Below are positions 29,615 through 38,174 of a stretch of DNA of 45,303 nt, piece after piece (the stretch's first letter is position 1; each line of letters opens with the position of its first letter). A program made the position numbers and the translations under genes. The notes beneath the pieces are model-generated. The model did not search any database, was not told where the DNA came from, and was given only the letters and a program-made list of their open reading frames with translations. Origin of the DNA: a virus; IMG/VR virus record IMGVR_UViG_3300044713_000071, positions 1 to 45,303 of that record; one strand, 5' to 3'.

Positions 29615-31072
29615 ATGCCACGTTTAGCAGTCCAGTTTGAATTAGAAGTATCCAGCGCCCAAAAACAAGGGCAGCAGGCGGGTTCTCAATTTGCCACTGG
29701 ATTTGCGCAGGGCTTGTCGTCAAAAGGAAAGGCCGAAGCAGAGGCATTCATGCGCGGTTTGAGCGCAAGTGCCAAAGCGTCCGTCATGGCACAATTGGGA
29801 CTGTCATCAGGAAACGTTATCACGCCGCCAGGACTTGCGGTCTCGGCTTCTAAATTCCAGCAAATGCTGAATATGGGGCCGCTAAAGACTCCCATGCTCC
29901 CAACCGATTCAACGCAGGTCATGCGGCGAATCAATCAAATGGTTGGATTGAACAATATTCAGAATGTCGCCACTGGACAGGCTCGCACAATTTATACCGA
30001 TTTCTGGAAGCAAATAACGGCTGGAACAATCAAGGGCTTGCGAGATGTCACCGGCAAAGATTTGGCTAAAGTACAAGGATTGCCGGACATCGCATCCTAT
30101 GGTTCTGGACGAATGAAAAGTCTTTTGCTTGGTCTTGGTGCCGCTCCATTTTCTTCATGGATTGGCGCACGCTTGCTGTCGGATGCGGCCTTTGGTGGCA
30201 AAGGTGGCGGCGCCGGTGGTGGACATGGCGGCTTGCTTGGCGCTGGCGGCGCTGGCGGCTTCGCCGAATTCTTCATTGGCATTGAAGCTCTTAAAAAGGC
30301 ATTCGACTATGGCGCAGAGAAAATCAAACAGGTCATCGACAAAGGCTTTGACTTGTATGTGAATGCTTCACGCCTGCACACGACCGTTGGCCGATTCTTC
30401 TCAACAGAAGAAGCTGGCAAACAGGCCGGTCTTTCTGAATCGCAAATCGAGCAGTTCATGCTGCGTAACCAATGGGGACGTGCCCGCACTTCTTTGCAGA
30501 ATTTTGGCGTCATGTCGTCTCTGCGCGGCATGTCGAAAGATTTTCAGGATGCCTATCGCTGGGCGGCTCAAATTCAAGACCGGTGGGAATATACCAGCCG
30601 AACATCCTACGAGATTCACGTTAACATTCAACGCATGAAAGTTGATTGGTTGACCATGTGGAATGACAGCGGATTTTTAAAGGCATTGGATTCATTGACT
30701 GGATTGACTGACAAATTACTACATCTCATGGCATCCAACGGTAGTTCGATTCCGCGCACTCTTTTGGCCGGCCTGTTTCCGTCATTAAGCGGATTTATTT
30801 ATCAACTCGACCCGAATACCGGAAAAGGTCCAGCGTCAACCAACGCGCCTTTATTCAATCTTCCACGCGCGTTGCCTCAAATGAGCCAATTCGAGCGCAT
30901 GGGTTTTAATATCGGCGGTGTGAAAACCACGCAATCCCTGCTTGAAAAAGCCAATGGTTATTTGCAGGAGATTGCGCAAAACATTTCTAATGTCGTTAAG
31001 GGTGAAACCGGCGGTAGCAGTCACGGTCTCGGTTATCCAGGTTCATCCGGCGCGCTTCATAATATTCCATAA
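29615..31072 (+). CDS. Tape measure-like tail protein (short)
   Basis: A 485-residue protein after the chaperone fusion, the standard place of the tape measure. Features: helical Ala/Gln-rich N-terminal half (QKQGQQAGSQFATGFAQGLSSKGKAEAEAFMRGL), a Gly-rich stretch (about 195-215), a hydrophobic segment (FAEFFIGIEALKKAFDYG) and a Gly/Ser-rich C-terminus. At about 0.15 nm per residue it would specify a tail of roughly 70 nm, a short siphovirus tail. Confidence 0.72.
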   Translation: MPRLAVQFELEVSSAQKQGQQAGSQFATGFAQGLSSKGKAEAEAFMRGLSASAKASVMAQLGLSSGNVITPPGLAVSASKFQQMLNMGPLKTPMLPTDSTQVMRRINQMVGLNNIQNVATGQARTIYTDFWKQITAGTIKGLRDVTGKDLAKVQGLPDIASYGSGRMKSLLLGLGAAPFSSWIGARLLSDAAFGGKGGGAGGGHGGLLGAGGAGGFAEFFIGIEALKKAFDYGAEKIKQVIDKGFDLYVNASRLHTTVGRFFSTEEAGKQAGLSESQIEQFMLRNQWGRARTSLQNFGVMSSLRGMSKDFQDAYRWAAQIQDRWEYTSRTSYEIHVNIQRMKVDWLTMWNDSGFLKALDSLTGLTDKLLHLMASNGSSIPRTLLAGLFPSLSGFIYQLDPNTGKGPASTNAPLFNLPRALPQMSQFERMGFNIGGVKTTQSLLEKANGYLQEIAQNISNVVKGETGGSSHGLGYPGSSGALHNIP

Positions 31073-31073
31073 T

Positions 31074-31394
31074 ATGCCAATCCCATCACGCAACATTCCA
31101 GTCGTCACAAAGTTGACTGCTGAGTTTACCGAACAATCATGGTATTTCGGACCAGCGCAACGAATCTCGGTGGCCGACCCAACAGTTCCATCCCATTTTC
31201 CGTGTCATATCACCGGCACTTCTGAGGGATTGCTTTGCGCTCATGGTTCCGAAATGGTTGGCATTCCGTGGAGCGTTTTGCGAGCAGTTTGGGAGTCCGC
31301 AAATCCGAAACTTACCGCACCGCCTGCGCCTAAGAATAGCGAAGTTGCTGCCGCAGTCAAAGCCGCTACCGCGGAGGCCGCAAAGCTTCCATGA
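31074..31394 (+). CDS. Small tail-module protein
   Basis: A 106-residue protein from the ATG at 31074 after the tape measure. TKLTAEFTEQSWYFGPAQRISVADPTVPSHFPCHITGTSEGLLC and an Ala/Lys-rich C-terminal helix. No family recognised. Overlaps the next start by ATGA. Confidence 0.65.
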   Translation: MPIPSRNIPVVTKLTAEFTEQSWYFGPAQRISVADPTVPSHFPCHITGTSEGLLCAHGSEMVGIPWSVLRAVWESANPKLTAPPAPKNSEVAAAVKAATAEAAKLP

Positions 31395-32446
31395 GTGTAC
31401 CTTCAACATTCGACAGGGCTGATGGTTCGCCCGCATCTGTAGCGGCATATGGATTCTATGGCGGCGTTCCCACGCCAGCGGGTGCGCGTGTCATTACACC
31501 ATCGCCAACTTTTTTCAATGAACTGCCAACATCTCCAGCAGTTGAATTATCCGAACAGGCGACAATCTCAAAGCGATTTGTTTGCGATTATCTGACCGGC
31601 CAACTTGTTTTAGCGGCGTCCCCTCGCGGAACAATATTGACCGATACAGCCAATAATGTAAGCCGCGTATTATCTACACGCCTTGATTATCTCAAGGGGG
31701 ATTATGCAATGGTCACGCAAACTGCTGAGGGAGTTTCATTCAGCGTTCCACCGGATGAGTTTGATATTGAAGTACTGGAATTCAATCCAGCCATTCAAAA
31801 GCATCCCCGTTATTGCGGTCTAAACAATGCGAATCCATCAGCGCCGGACGGCGGATATGCGGCATGGCAAATCTTTTCGTATATCCAGCAGGCGGTAAAC
31901 CAACAGCTTAACGGAGCATTCGCAACATATCTTTCTCAGGTGTTCGCGTGGCTTGGTGTCCCTCAAACCTCGTCATCGACTGTCACCTATCCAACATCCA
32001 CTTCGCCCATTCTGGCGCAGGCGGCTCTTGAACTTTACAATAAAATGCTCAAGGGCGAGGAAACCTTTTATCTGGCCGGTTTTCGCGTCCGGTTCTCGAC
32101 CTATAATTTCCTGCCGCAAAATGTTGACCCAGGTGGACGAATTGAAGACCCCGTTGCTAGCGGCAACTTGCCCTATTATTTTTGGAGCAACGATGGCAGC
32201 GGCAATCCGGGTTCAAACATCCTGACCGCTCTGGCGTCAACGATTTCGCCGCAATTTTACGCCAATGGCATATCATGGCTTCGTGAGGCTGACTCGCAGT
32301 CCTATCAGCGCACATGGTTCCGACGCACTCAAAGTTGGGTTGGCGGCCCTGCTGGTGGCCCATTCCCGAATGGTTACAGTTTCGTCGGTCACTGGGATAC
32401 CGACATTTATTCAAATACCTTTGACGGTTACAACCTGACTACATGA
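31391..32446 (+). CDS. Putative tail tip protein
   Basis: A 351-residue protein rich in aromatic and small residues, without a signal peptide: VAAYGFYGGVPTPAGARVITPSPTFF, DEFDIEVLEFNPAIQKHPRYCGL and FYLAGFRVRFSTYNFLP. Placed between tape measure and fibres, so probably part of the tip or baseplate. No recognised domain. Ends in an ATGA overlap. Confidence 0.58.
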   Translation: MSVPSTFDRADGSPASVAAYGFYGGVPTPAGARVITPSPTFFNELPTSPAVELSEQATISKRFVCDYLTGQLVLAASPRGTILTDTANNVSRVLSTRLDYLKGDYAMVTQTAEGVSFSVPPDEFDIEVLEFNPAIQKHPRYCGLNNANPSAPDGGYAAWQIFSYIQQAVNQQLNGAFATYLSQVFAWLGVPQTSSSTVTYPTSTSPILAQAALELYNKMLKGEETFYLAGFRVRFSTYNFLPQNVDPGGRIEDPVASGNLPYYFWSNDGSGNPGSNILTALASTISPQFYANGISWLREADSQSYQRTWFRRTQSWVGGPAGGPFPNGYSFVGHWDTDIYSNTFDGYNLTT

Positions 32447-33606
32447 GGCGTTCATTCCAAGTGATGATTCCGCGAAACGATTTGCCTCGTTTTCGTGAAA
32501 CATCTCCGCTTTCACCTGCGCGGGATTCCGGTTCAATGAGCCGGATGTATCTTGGCGTCACGCGAACGGCGGACAGGGCGATTGCGCTGGCCAATAAAGC
32601 CTCACAACTGTCAGCCATGTCTCAGGCTGGCGGCTTGCCTGGATTCTCCATTCAGACCGGCAATTTTTACCCGTTCAAGATTTACACGCCGACAAACCTT
32701 TCGTCGTTCCTGTTCTCGACTTCCGGCCAGACCGTTCCAATGGTGACAACGACTGGGGGTGCCCTTGTGCCATGTCAACTAATCAATGGCGCAACGAATT
32801 TGGCGGCCAATCCTCCGCAATTGAATATCGCAGAGACATGGCGCTTTTGGGCGGTTCGATGGGGATGGGTGGAGACACGGCCAATCTATTCGACAACCAA
32901 TCTTGCGGGGAATATGACATATTTGGTTGTGCCTCAATACGTTGATTTTTACGAGGCAAATGAACCCGCAAATAATCCAGTCACGCCTGATTCAAGCAAT
33001 ACAAACCCATCTGGCATTATCGCATTAGGCGTCAATCCAGAACCAACCTCTAATAGCGTTTCGGCGTCGCTTTGGATTCAAGTGATTCCCGATACAAGTT
33101 CGGCGGCGTTGCCAACCGCTCAGATTCAAGGAGTTTGCTATTATAGCAGTTCACCGCCGTATGACGTGACAATCCCCGCACCATTCAACCCAACGACCAA
33201 TAATCAGATTCCAATCGGTTATCTGTTTGGTAATGCGCCAGCCGTGCAGGCGTACAGCCTGATATTCGATCATGCTCGTAATCGGTTCCCGTGCGGCAAT
33301 GGTAATTTCGGCGGCAATGGCAATGGGACGGTGATGAACTTTCGCGGGACAATCTCGTACAATTCAACCGCGAACACGGCCGTCGTTTCTCCATCTGATT
33401 TGCTCAGCCAAGTGATGTACCCAGGGGACGTAATTTGGTTTTACAGCTATTTTACGTCAGGTTCAGGTGGCATCAATCATAACCGGCAATATTCATTTGT
33501 TGGCGCGACGCCAGCACAGTTCAATCAAAGTTTTGCCTATCCGAATCCCATCGGAGATGCCAATTGGACTTCGACAATTCCGGTTGATTTGGGGACAGCA
33601 GTATGA
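32443..33606 (+). CDS. Putative baseplate/tail tip protein, Asn/Thr-rich
   Basis: A 387-residue protein. The N-terminal 60 residues are basic and helical; the rest is beta-rich with many Thr/Asn/Ser/Pro: TGNFYPFKIYTPTNLSSFLFSTSGQ, ETWRFWAVRWGWVETRPIYST, VPQYVDFYEANEPAN. It may connect tip and fibres. No recognised domain and no signal peptide. Confidence 0.58.
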   Translation: MRRSFQVMIPRNDLPRFRETSPLSPARDSGSMSRMYLGVTRTADRAIALANKASQLSAMSQAGGLPGFSIQTGNFYPFKIYTPTNLSSFLFSTSGQTVPMVTTTGGALVPCQLINGATNLAANPPQLNIAETWRFWAVRWGWVETRPIYSTTNLAGNMTYLVVPQYVDFYEANEPANNPVTPDSSNTNPSGIIALGVNPEPTSNSVSASLWIQVIPDTSSAALPTAQIQGVCYYSSSPPYDVTIPAPFNPTTNNQIPIGYLFGNAPAVQAYSLIFDHARNRFPCGNGNFGGNGNGTVMNFRGTISYNSTANTAVVSPSDLLSQVMYPGDVIWFYSYFTSGSGGINHNRQYSFVGATPAQFNQSFAYPNPIGDANWTSTIPVDLGTAV

Positions 33607-36600
33607 TACTTAAAGGGCAGTTGCAGGCAAAACGACTCGGGGAGTGCAAAACGCTTCTCGCGTGCCTGTTGCTTTTCCTTTTCTGTTTTTCAATCGAAGC
33701 TCAGACGCCGCTCGTTTTGCAGGTCGATTTGACATATTTCGGTGCCAATCCCGCAACCAATCGACAGGTTCAATGGCAACAAGTTTCACCATTTCAAGGG
33801 AATTTCAATTATGCCGAATCTGACCCAGTCAATGGGCAAATCTTTATCACGAACCCACCCGCTGGCCCAAGTATGGCCGTCTTGTTTCCGCTCAATTTCG
33901 TGATTCAATCGCCACCCGGTCAGCGCATCCAGTTTCAAGTGACAATGCTACCAGGAGACGCCGGAACGATTGATGCGTCCAATCGGTTGACATCGCCGTC
34001 TCCAACATTTCCGGCTGGTCTCGTTTCATGGGCAGTGGCTACGAGCGAAACACGCTATGCCTTGAGCACTAATCAAGCGGGCGCTTATGGCACGCTCGCG
34101 CAGATAACCAATATTGCCGTCGCCACCGCCAATCTCGTTGGTCAAAATGGGACGAACAACCTCAATTCCACAAATGCGCTTTATCAGCTTGTCTTTAATG
34201 CCTTGGGAACATTGGCGACTAATTTGGCAAATGCAAGGCAAGCTGGTTCTTTCACACTCACAAATCTAGCGATTACCGGGGCTTTCACAAATGTCCTTTC
34301 CGCTGGTCAGAATACCACCCTTTCAACAAATGCTGGCGTCGTGAGCGTCAATGCCACCAACCAAACGTTCCTGACCAACACCATGACCGGCATCGTGTTT
34401 CAGTCTCCGAACGCTTACCAGCCAGCGACGGCTGCATTGACGAATCTGAGCGGCACCGGCGCATTCACCAACGGCTTTGGCGCTGGCTTAAATGTCACCG
34501 TGACGACAAATGCCGGTCAGGTTCTCGTGAATGCAAATAGCCAAACGAACGGTTTTACCAGCATCGTTTCATCGAATCCGGCTGCGTATTATCAAAATAG
34601 CAATCCGTCAAATTTCATTCAATCGACTGCTGTTCCGGCGACATTGACGAATGGCTTTTATCCGCTTTCAAACCCGTCGAACTTTATCCAATCGGCCAAT
34701 GTGCCAGCATCGCTGACAAATCAATTTTATCCGTCGTCAAACCCGCAGGGATTCATTCCCTCCGTGAATACCCCGTCATGGTTGACCAATGGGCTGTTGC
34801 CCGGCCAGAACATAAGTTTTATGACCAATGGGAACGTCCTGACGGTTTCGGCAACGAACCAAACCTTTTTGACGAATAACTGCGTCCAGAGCGGATTCAC
34901 GAATGCGTTGCTTTCTCAGGGACAGGCGACATTGCTCTACTACCCTACTTCCAACCCTTCTGGATTTATCTCCGGCGCGATAACGAACGCTTTCCTACCA
35001 ACCAATACCGCTGCTCTATTGTACTATCCAACATCGAATCCTTCTCAATTTATTACAGGTCTTTCGACAAACGGATTGGCATCGCTGGTTGTCGTCACTA
35101 ACCTAATAAATATCGCCGGATTCAATTCCACAAACAACGACACCTATAATTTTCTTGTCCTGTCGAATGTGACCTATGGGATTGGACTGGCGAACAGTAA
35201 TAATGAAATACGCCTTTATGGTGTTGCGACGAACTATGCGAACACAAATGCAGCCGCGCAAATTGCAGCAATCCCAGTGCGCACGAATTATATCGCGTCG
35301 ACAAATGGAATCGCCTATGGCGCTCTGATAATCGCAAATGCTCTCGTGCTGAACAGCAAGACTAATTTCCTTGGTTCAACAAACGTTATCGGGGTCGTCG
35401 GCAATTTCGGTGGAACATATGAGCGTGCGCCGTATGGAACTATATTCACCAATTTCTCGAACAGCGCATACACCATTATTTATTCGCTAGGAAATTTTTA
35501 CCTGCAATCGAACACCGTCACCATGTATAGTTGGGGTCCACCACTCGGCTTAGGGACAATCGTTCTAGGCCCTTCGCCAGCCCCCTATGCCTCTTTTGGG
35601 GGATATCGTGGCGAGGATGGCATTGTCATTCACGGCATAATTGATTCAACCAACTTGCTTTATCTCCTGCAACAAGCGGTTGGCGTGCCGGTTGTCGCAG
35701 GAATTGGGCTGACGAATTCAGTTGCCTCGGGAACGAACACCGTATCGTTGAACACTAATTTTGTCGTTCAATTAATCATCGCCAATTCAGTTGGACCGAC
35801 AAACGGAGTGGGGACAAATTTCGTGGAGAGTTATGTCTCTCAGTTCAATCTCACAAATCAGTTCTTTGCTGCACCGGCGATCACCAACGTTCTATATACG
35901 AACGTCACTTCTCTTGAACCGGTCATCTCCGGCAATACGGTGTTCATCGAAACCAACTCAGGTGGGGGCGGAACGACGGCTAATGCGTATTTGACGAACG
36001 GAGTAAATGCCGATGCCTTTCCAAGTCTCACCAACGTGACGACTACAATTTCGATTAGCAACGTCACAGCCTCAACAATCGTCAACTCCCCAAATTTCGG
36101 AGTTGGCGGCACGCCGTATCTTAACTTCTCCGGCCAGCATTATGTTTTGGATTCGCCGGGGAGCGTATTGACGACATTTGGCGGTGATACCGGAACTGGC
36201 ATAATCGGCGGGACGAGCAATCAGATTGCTACCGTAATCGGCCAGTTCTACGGAGGATTCATCTTTGGAGGTTTCAGCAATGCTTTGCAAAATGGAAGCG
36301 GCGGTGCATGGGTCAATTCAGGAATTGAAAACAGTTTCCTATCGCATATTTATTCATTTAGCGGAGCGGTGACCAATCTGGAAATCATCAACTCCTACTA
36401 CAGTGGAATTTCGAATCAGCCAGGCGGCACGTTATTCAACGATGGGATTATCAATGGCGTCTATTCGTACATCGGTCAGAACTCGTCATCCGGTTCAGGC
36501 GTCTATTCAAATGACTTCGCCTTAGGGCCGGATGTTGGAATCACCAACAGCGATGTTATCGCTATTAACGCCAGTCCTTCAACTCCGATTACCTCAACGA

Positions 36601-38174
36601 CGAATGATGAGATTCTTCTTTCAGCGGCAAATGGGGTTTTCATCAATGGCTCGCTTATTACGCCTGGAATTCCGTATTTGAACGGTTCAGGAACGAACAC
36701 GACATTGAATTCAGCGGTGTCTGTCGTTGTGACAAATCTTGGAGTGCTCGGAACGTCGTACCTTGATGCGTCGAACTTGACGGCCGTTTGGACTGCTCCA
36801 CCGTCTCAGCAGACCGGCACATATCCTCAGGGACTTGTCCCGATAATGACTTGGAGCAATCTGCCATCCGGTCTTGCATGGGCGTCTGGCAATTTCCTTG
36901 GAACATCGCAAGCCAATAGTGTTTCGAACGCATGGGGCTTTTTCACGACCAATAGCGTGACGGTGACGACATGGGGCACTCCCGGCATGAGCAACACGGT
37001 TACCTATACCTTTCCGTCTAATGTCACTGTTTCCGGGGATGGAATTTCCTTTGGCGATGCCGACCAGGGATTTGCGCAGGCATTGTTTCAGGTTTCATAT
37101 GATGACGTGAACTGGACCACGTTGGGACAGACTCAATTGCAATGCAGCCTCAGCGGAAATGCGATGACGAATTTCTTTGCTCCGGTGGTATCCAGATATT
37201 TCAGATGGTCGTTTACGAATCAGCTCGGAACGTTTCAGGTATTTGGCGCTGGCAACAGCGCACTTGACCCGCCAGCTCAGATTTACGGTCCGCCATATGT
37301 TCCACCGACCGCCAACAACGGCATGAATGTCGTTTCATCGCCCGGACCGTCCATCTACTACAACGCTCCGAACGGTATCGGTTTCGGAATGACCAATGTT
37401 TATCCATATCAGCTTTCCATTAATGGAGGCGTATTCGCTGGTTCAGTTGCCGCTCCGAACGCCAGCCTTGGTGCGCTGGACGTGTCATCGTTGACGTTGA
37501 ACGGCAATCCCGTCTCGCTCTCAATCAGTTCATTGATATCCGTCTATGCAACCAATTTCTTCGATGCTCGGCAGGACGGGATTTACACAGGCAATGGCGT
37601 GCCAGGATTCCTGACAAATTCGGTTGGCGCCGTCTTTGTGAATATGACGAACTTCCCGTCCGGTCAGGCATATAATGGCGTGTACTCATCGGGTCCGACG
37701 TGGCTGGCAACAACGAACTGGAATACGTTCATTGCGGGGTCTTTCTATTCCACGAACTATCCACCGTCATATTATGTGGCTGGTTCATCTCCTTTGGGAA
37801 AATGGGTGCCAACGACACACATATCCGGTATATCCGGTGCTTCTCCATCCTTTTTCTTTGCCACATCGCCGCTACTCAATGGGACGCCGCCGATTACGAC
37901 GGCTTACGTCGTAACGAGTGTGGTCAATCCGTTGACAACCGTGTCATCGGTTAATTCCTCAATAACCGTCGTTCCGAGCACCAATAACGGGGTTGTGAAT
38001 TACGACCTCTCAGTGGGAGCAGGACAGAGCGTTTATTTCATCGTCAATCAAAGTGCGACTCTGCCAATCGCCACGCGTCCGGCCATCTGCTACGACACTC
38101 TTGGCGGGGAATTTTTCAAGACAAACTCAACGACCGACAACTCTGGCTGGTTGCAAATAATCTCAGACCAATGA
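33603..38174 (+). CDS. Giant tail fibre/adhesin-like protein with signal peptide
   Basis: A 1523-residue protein, by far the largest gene. The N-terminus MILKGQLQAKRLGECK is followed by a hydrophobic core TLLACLLLFLFCFSIEAQ, a Sec-type signal with Gln after the cut. The body is Asn/Thr/Gly-rich and beta. Residues about 330-490 contain five or so Y-P-x-SNPSxFI repeats, a motif seen in tail fibres. Around residues 1110-1220 a discoidin-like segment appears (SFGDADQGFAQALFQVSYDDVNWTTLGQ ... RYFRWSFTNQLGTFQVFG). The C-terminus ends YDTLGGEFFKTNSTTDNSGWLQIISDQ. Host binding is likely; the signal peptide is unusual for a fibre. Confidence 0.75.
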   Translation: MILKGQLQAKRLGECKTLLACLLLFLFCFSIEAQTPLVLQVDLTYFGANPATNRQVQWQQVSPFQGNFNYAESDPVNGQIFITNPPAGPSMAVLFPLNFVIQSPPGQRIQFQVTMLPGDAGTIDASNRLTSPSPTFPAGLVSWAVATSETRYALSTNQAGAYGTLAQITNIAVATANLVGQNGTNNLNSTNALYQLVFNALGTLATNLANARQAGSFTLTNLAITGAFTNVLSAGQNTTLSTNAGVVSVNATNQTFLTNTMTGIVFQSPNAYQPATAALTNLSGTGAFTNGFGAGLNVTVTTNAGQVLVNANSQTNGFTSIVSSNPAAYYQNSNPSNFIQSTAVPATLTNGFYPLSNPSNFIQSANVPASLTNQFYPSSNPQGFIPSVNTPSWLTNGLLPGQNISFMTNGNVLTVSATNQTFLTNNCVQSGFTNALLSQGQATLLYYPTSNPSGFISGAITNAFLPTNTAALLYYPTSNPSQFITGLSTNGLASLVVVTNLINIAGFNSTNNDTYNFLVLSNVTYGIGLANSNNEIRLYGVATNYANTNAAAQIAAIPVRTNYIASTNGIAYGALIIANALVLNSKTNFLGSTNVIGVVGNFGGTYERAPYGTIFTNFSNSAYTIIYSLGNFYLQSNTVTMYSWGPPLGLGTIVLGPSPAPYASFGGYRGEDGIVIHGIIDSTNLLYLLQQAVGVPVVAGIGLTNSVASGTNTVSLNTNFVVQLIIANSVGPTNGVGTNFVESYVSQFNLTNQFFAAPAITNVLYTNVTSLEPVISGNTVFIETNSGGGGTTANAYLTNGVNADAFPSLTNVTTTISISNVTASTIVNSPNFGVGGTPYLNFSGQHYVLDSPGSVLTTFGGDTGTGIIGGTSNQIATVIGQFYGGFIFGGFSNALQNGSGGAWVNSGIENSFLSHIYSFSGAVTNLEIINSYYSGISNQPGGTLFNDGIINGVYSYIGQNSSSGSGVYSNDFALGPDVGITNSDVIAINASPSTPITSTTNDEILLSAANGVFINGSLITPGIPYLNGSGTNTTLNSAVSVVVTNLGVLGTSYLDASNLTAVWTAPPSQQTGTYPQGLVPIMTWSNLPSGLAWASGNFLGTSQANSVSNAWGFFTTNSVTVTTWGTPGMSNTVTYTFPSNVTVSGDGISFGDADQGFAQALFQVSYDDVNWTTLGQTQLQCSLSGNAMTNFFAPVVSRYFRWSFTNQLGTFQVFGAGNSALDPPAQIYGPPYVPPTANNGMNVVSSPGPSIYYNAPNGIGFGMTNVYPYQLSINGGVFAGSVAAPNASLGALDVSSLTLNGNPVSLSISSLISVYATNFFDARQDGIYTGNGVPGFLTNSVGAVFVNMTNFPSGQAYNGVYSSGPTWLATTNWNTFIAGSFYSTNYPPSYYVAGSSPLGKWVPTTHISGISGASPSFFFATSPLLNGTPPITTAYVVTSVVNPLTTVSSVNSSITVVPSTNNGVVNYDLSVGAGQSVYFIVNQSATLPIATRPAICYDTLGGEFFKTNSTTDNSGWLQIISDQ
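34594..35060. repeat. Y-P-x-S-N-P-S-x-F-I coding repeats in giant fibre
   Basis: Diverged repeats of roughly 20-50 residues, each holding a YP/YY-x-SNPSxFI core (SNPSNFIQS, LSNPSNFIQS, SSNPQGFIPS, TSNPSGFISG, TSNPSQFITG). DNA copies are diverged, so this is an old duplication rather than recent slippage. Confidence 0.85.
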
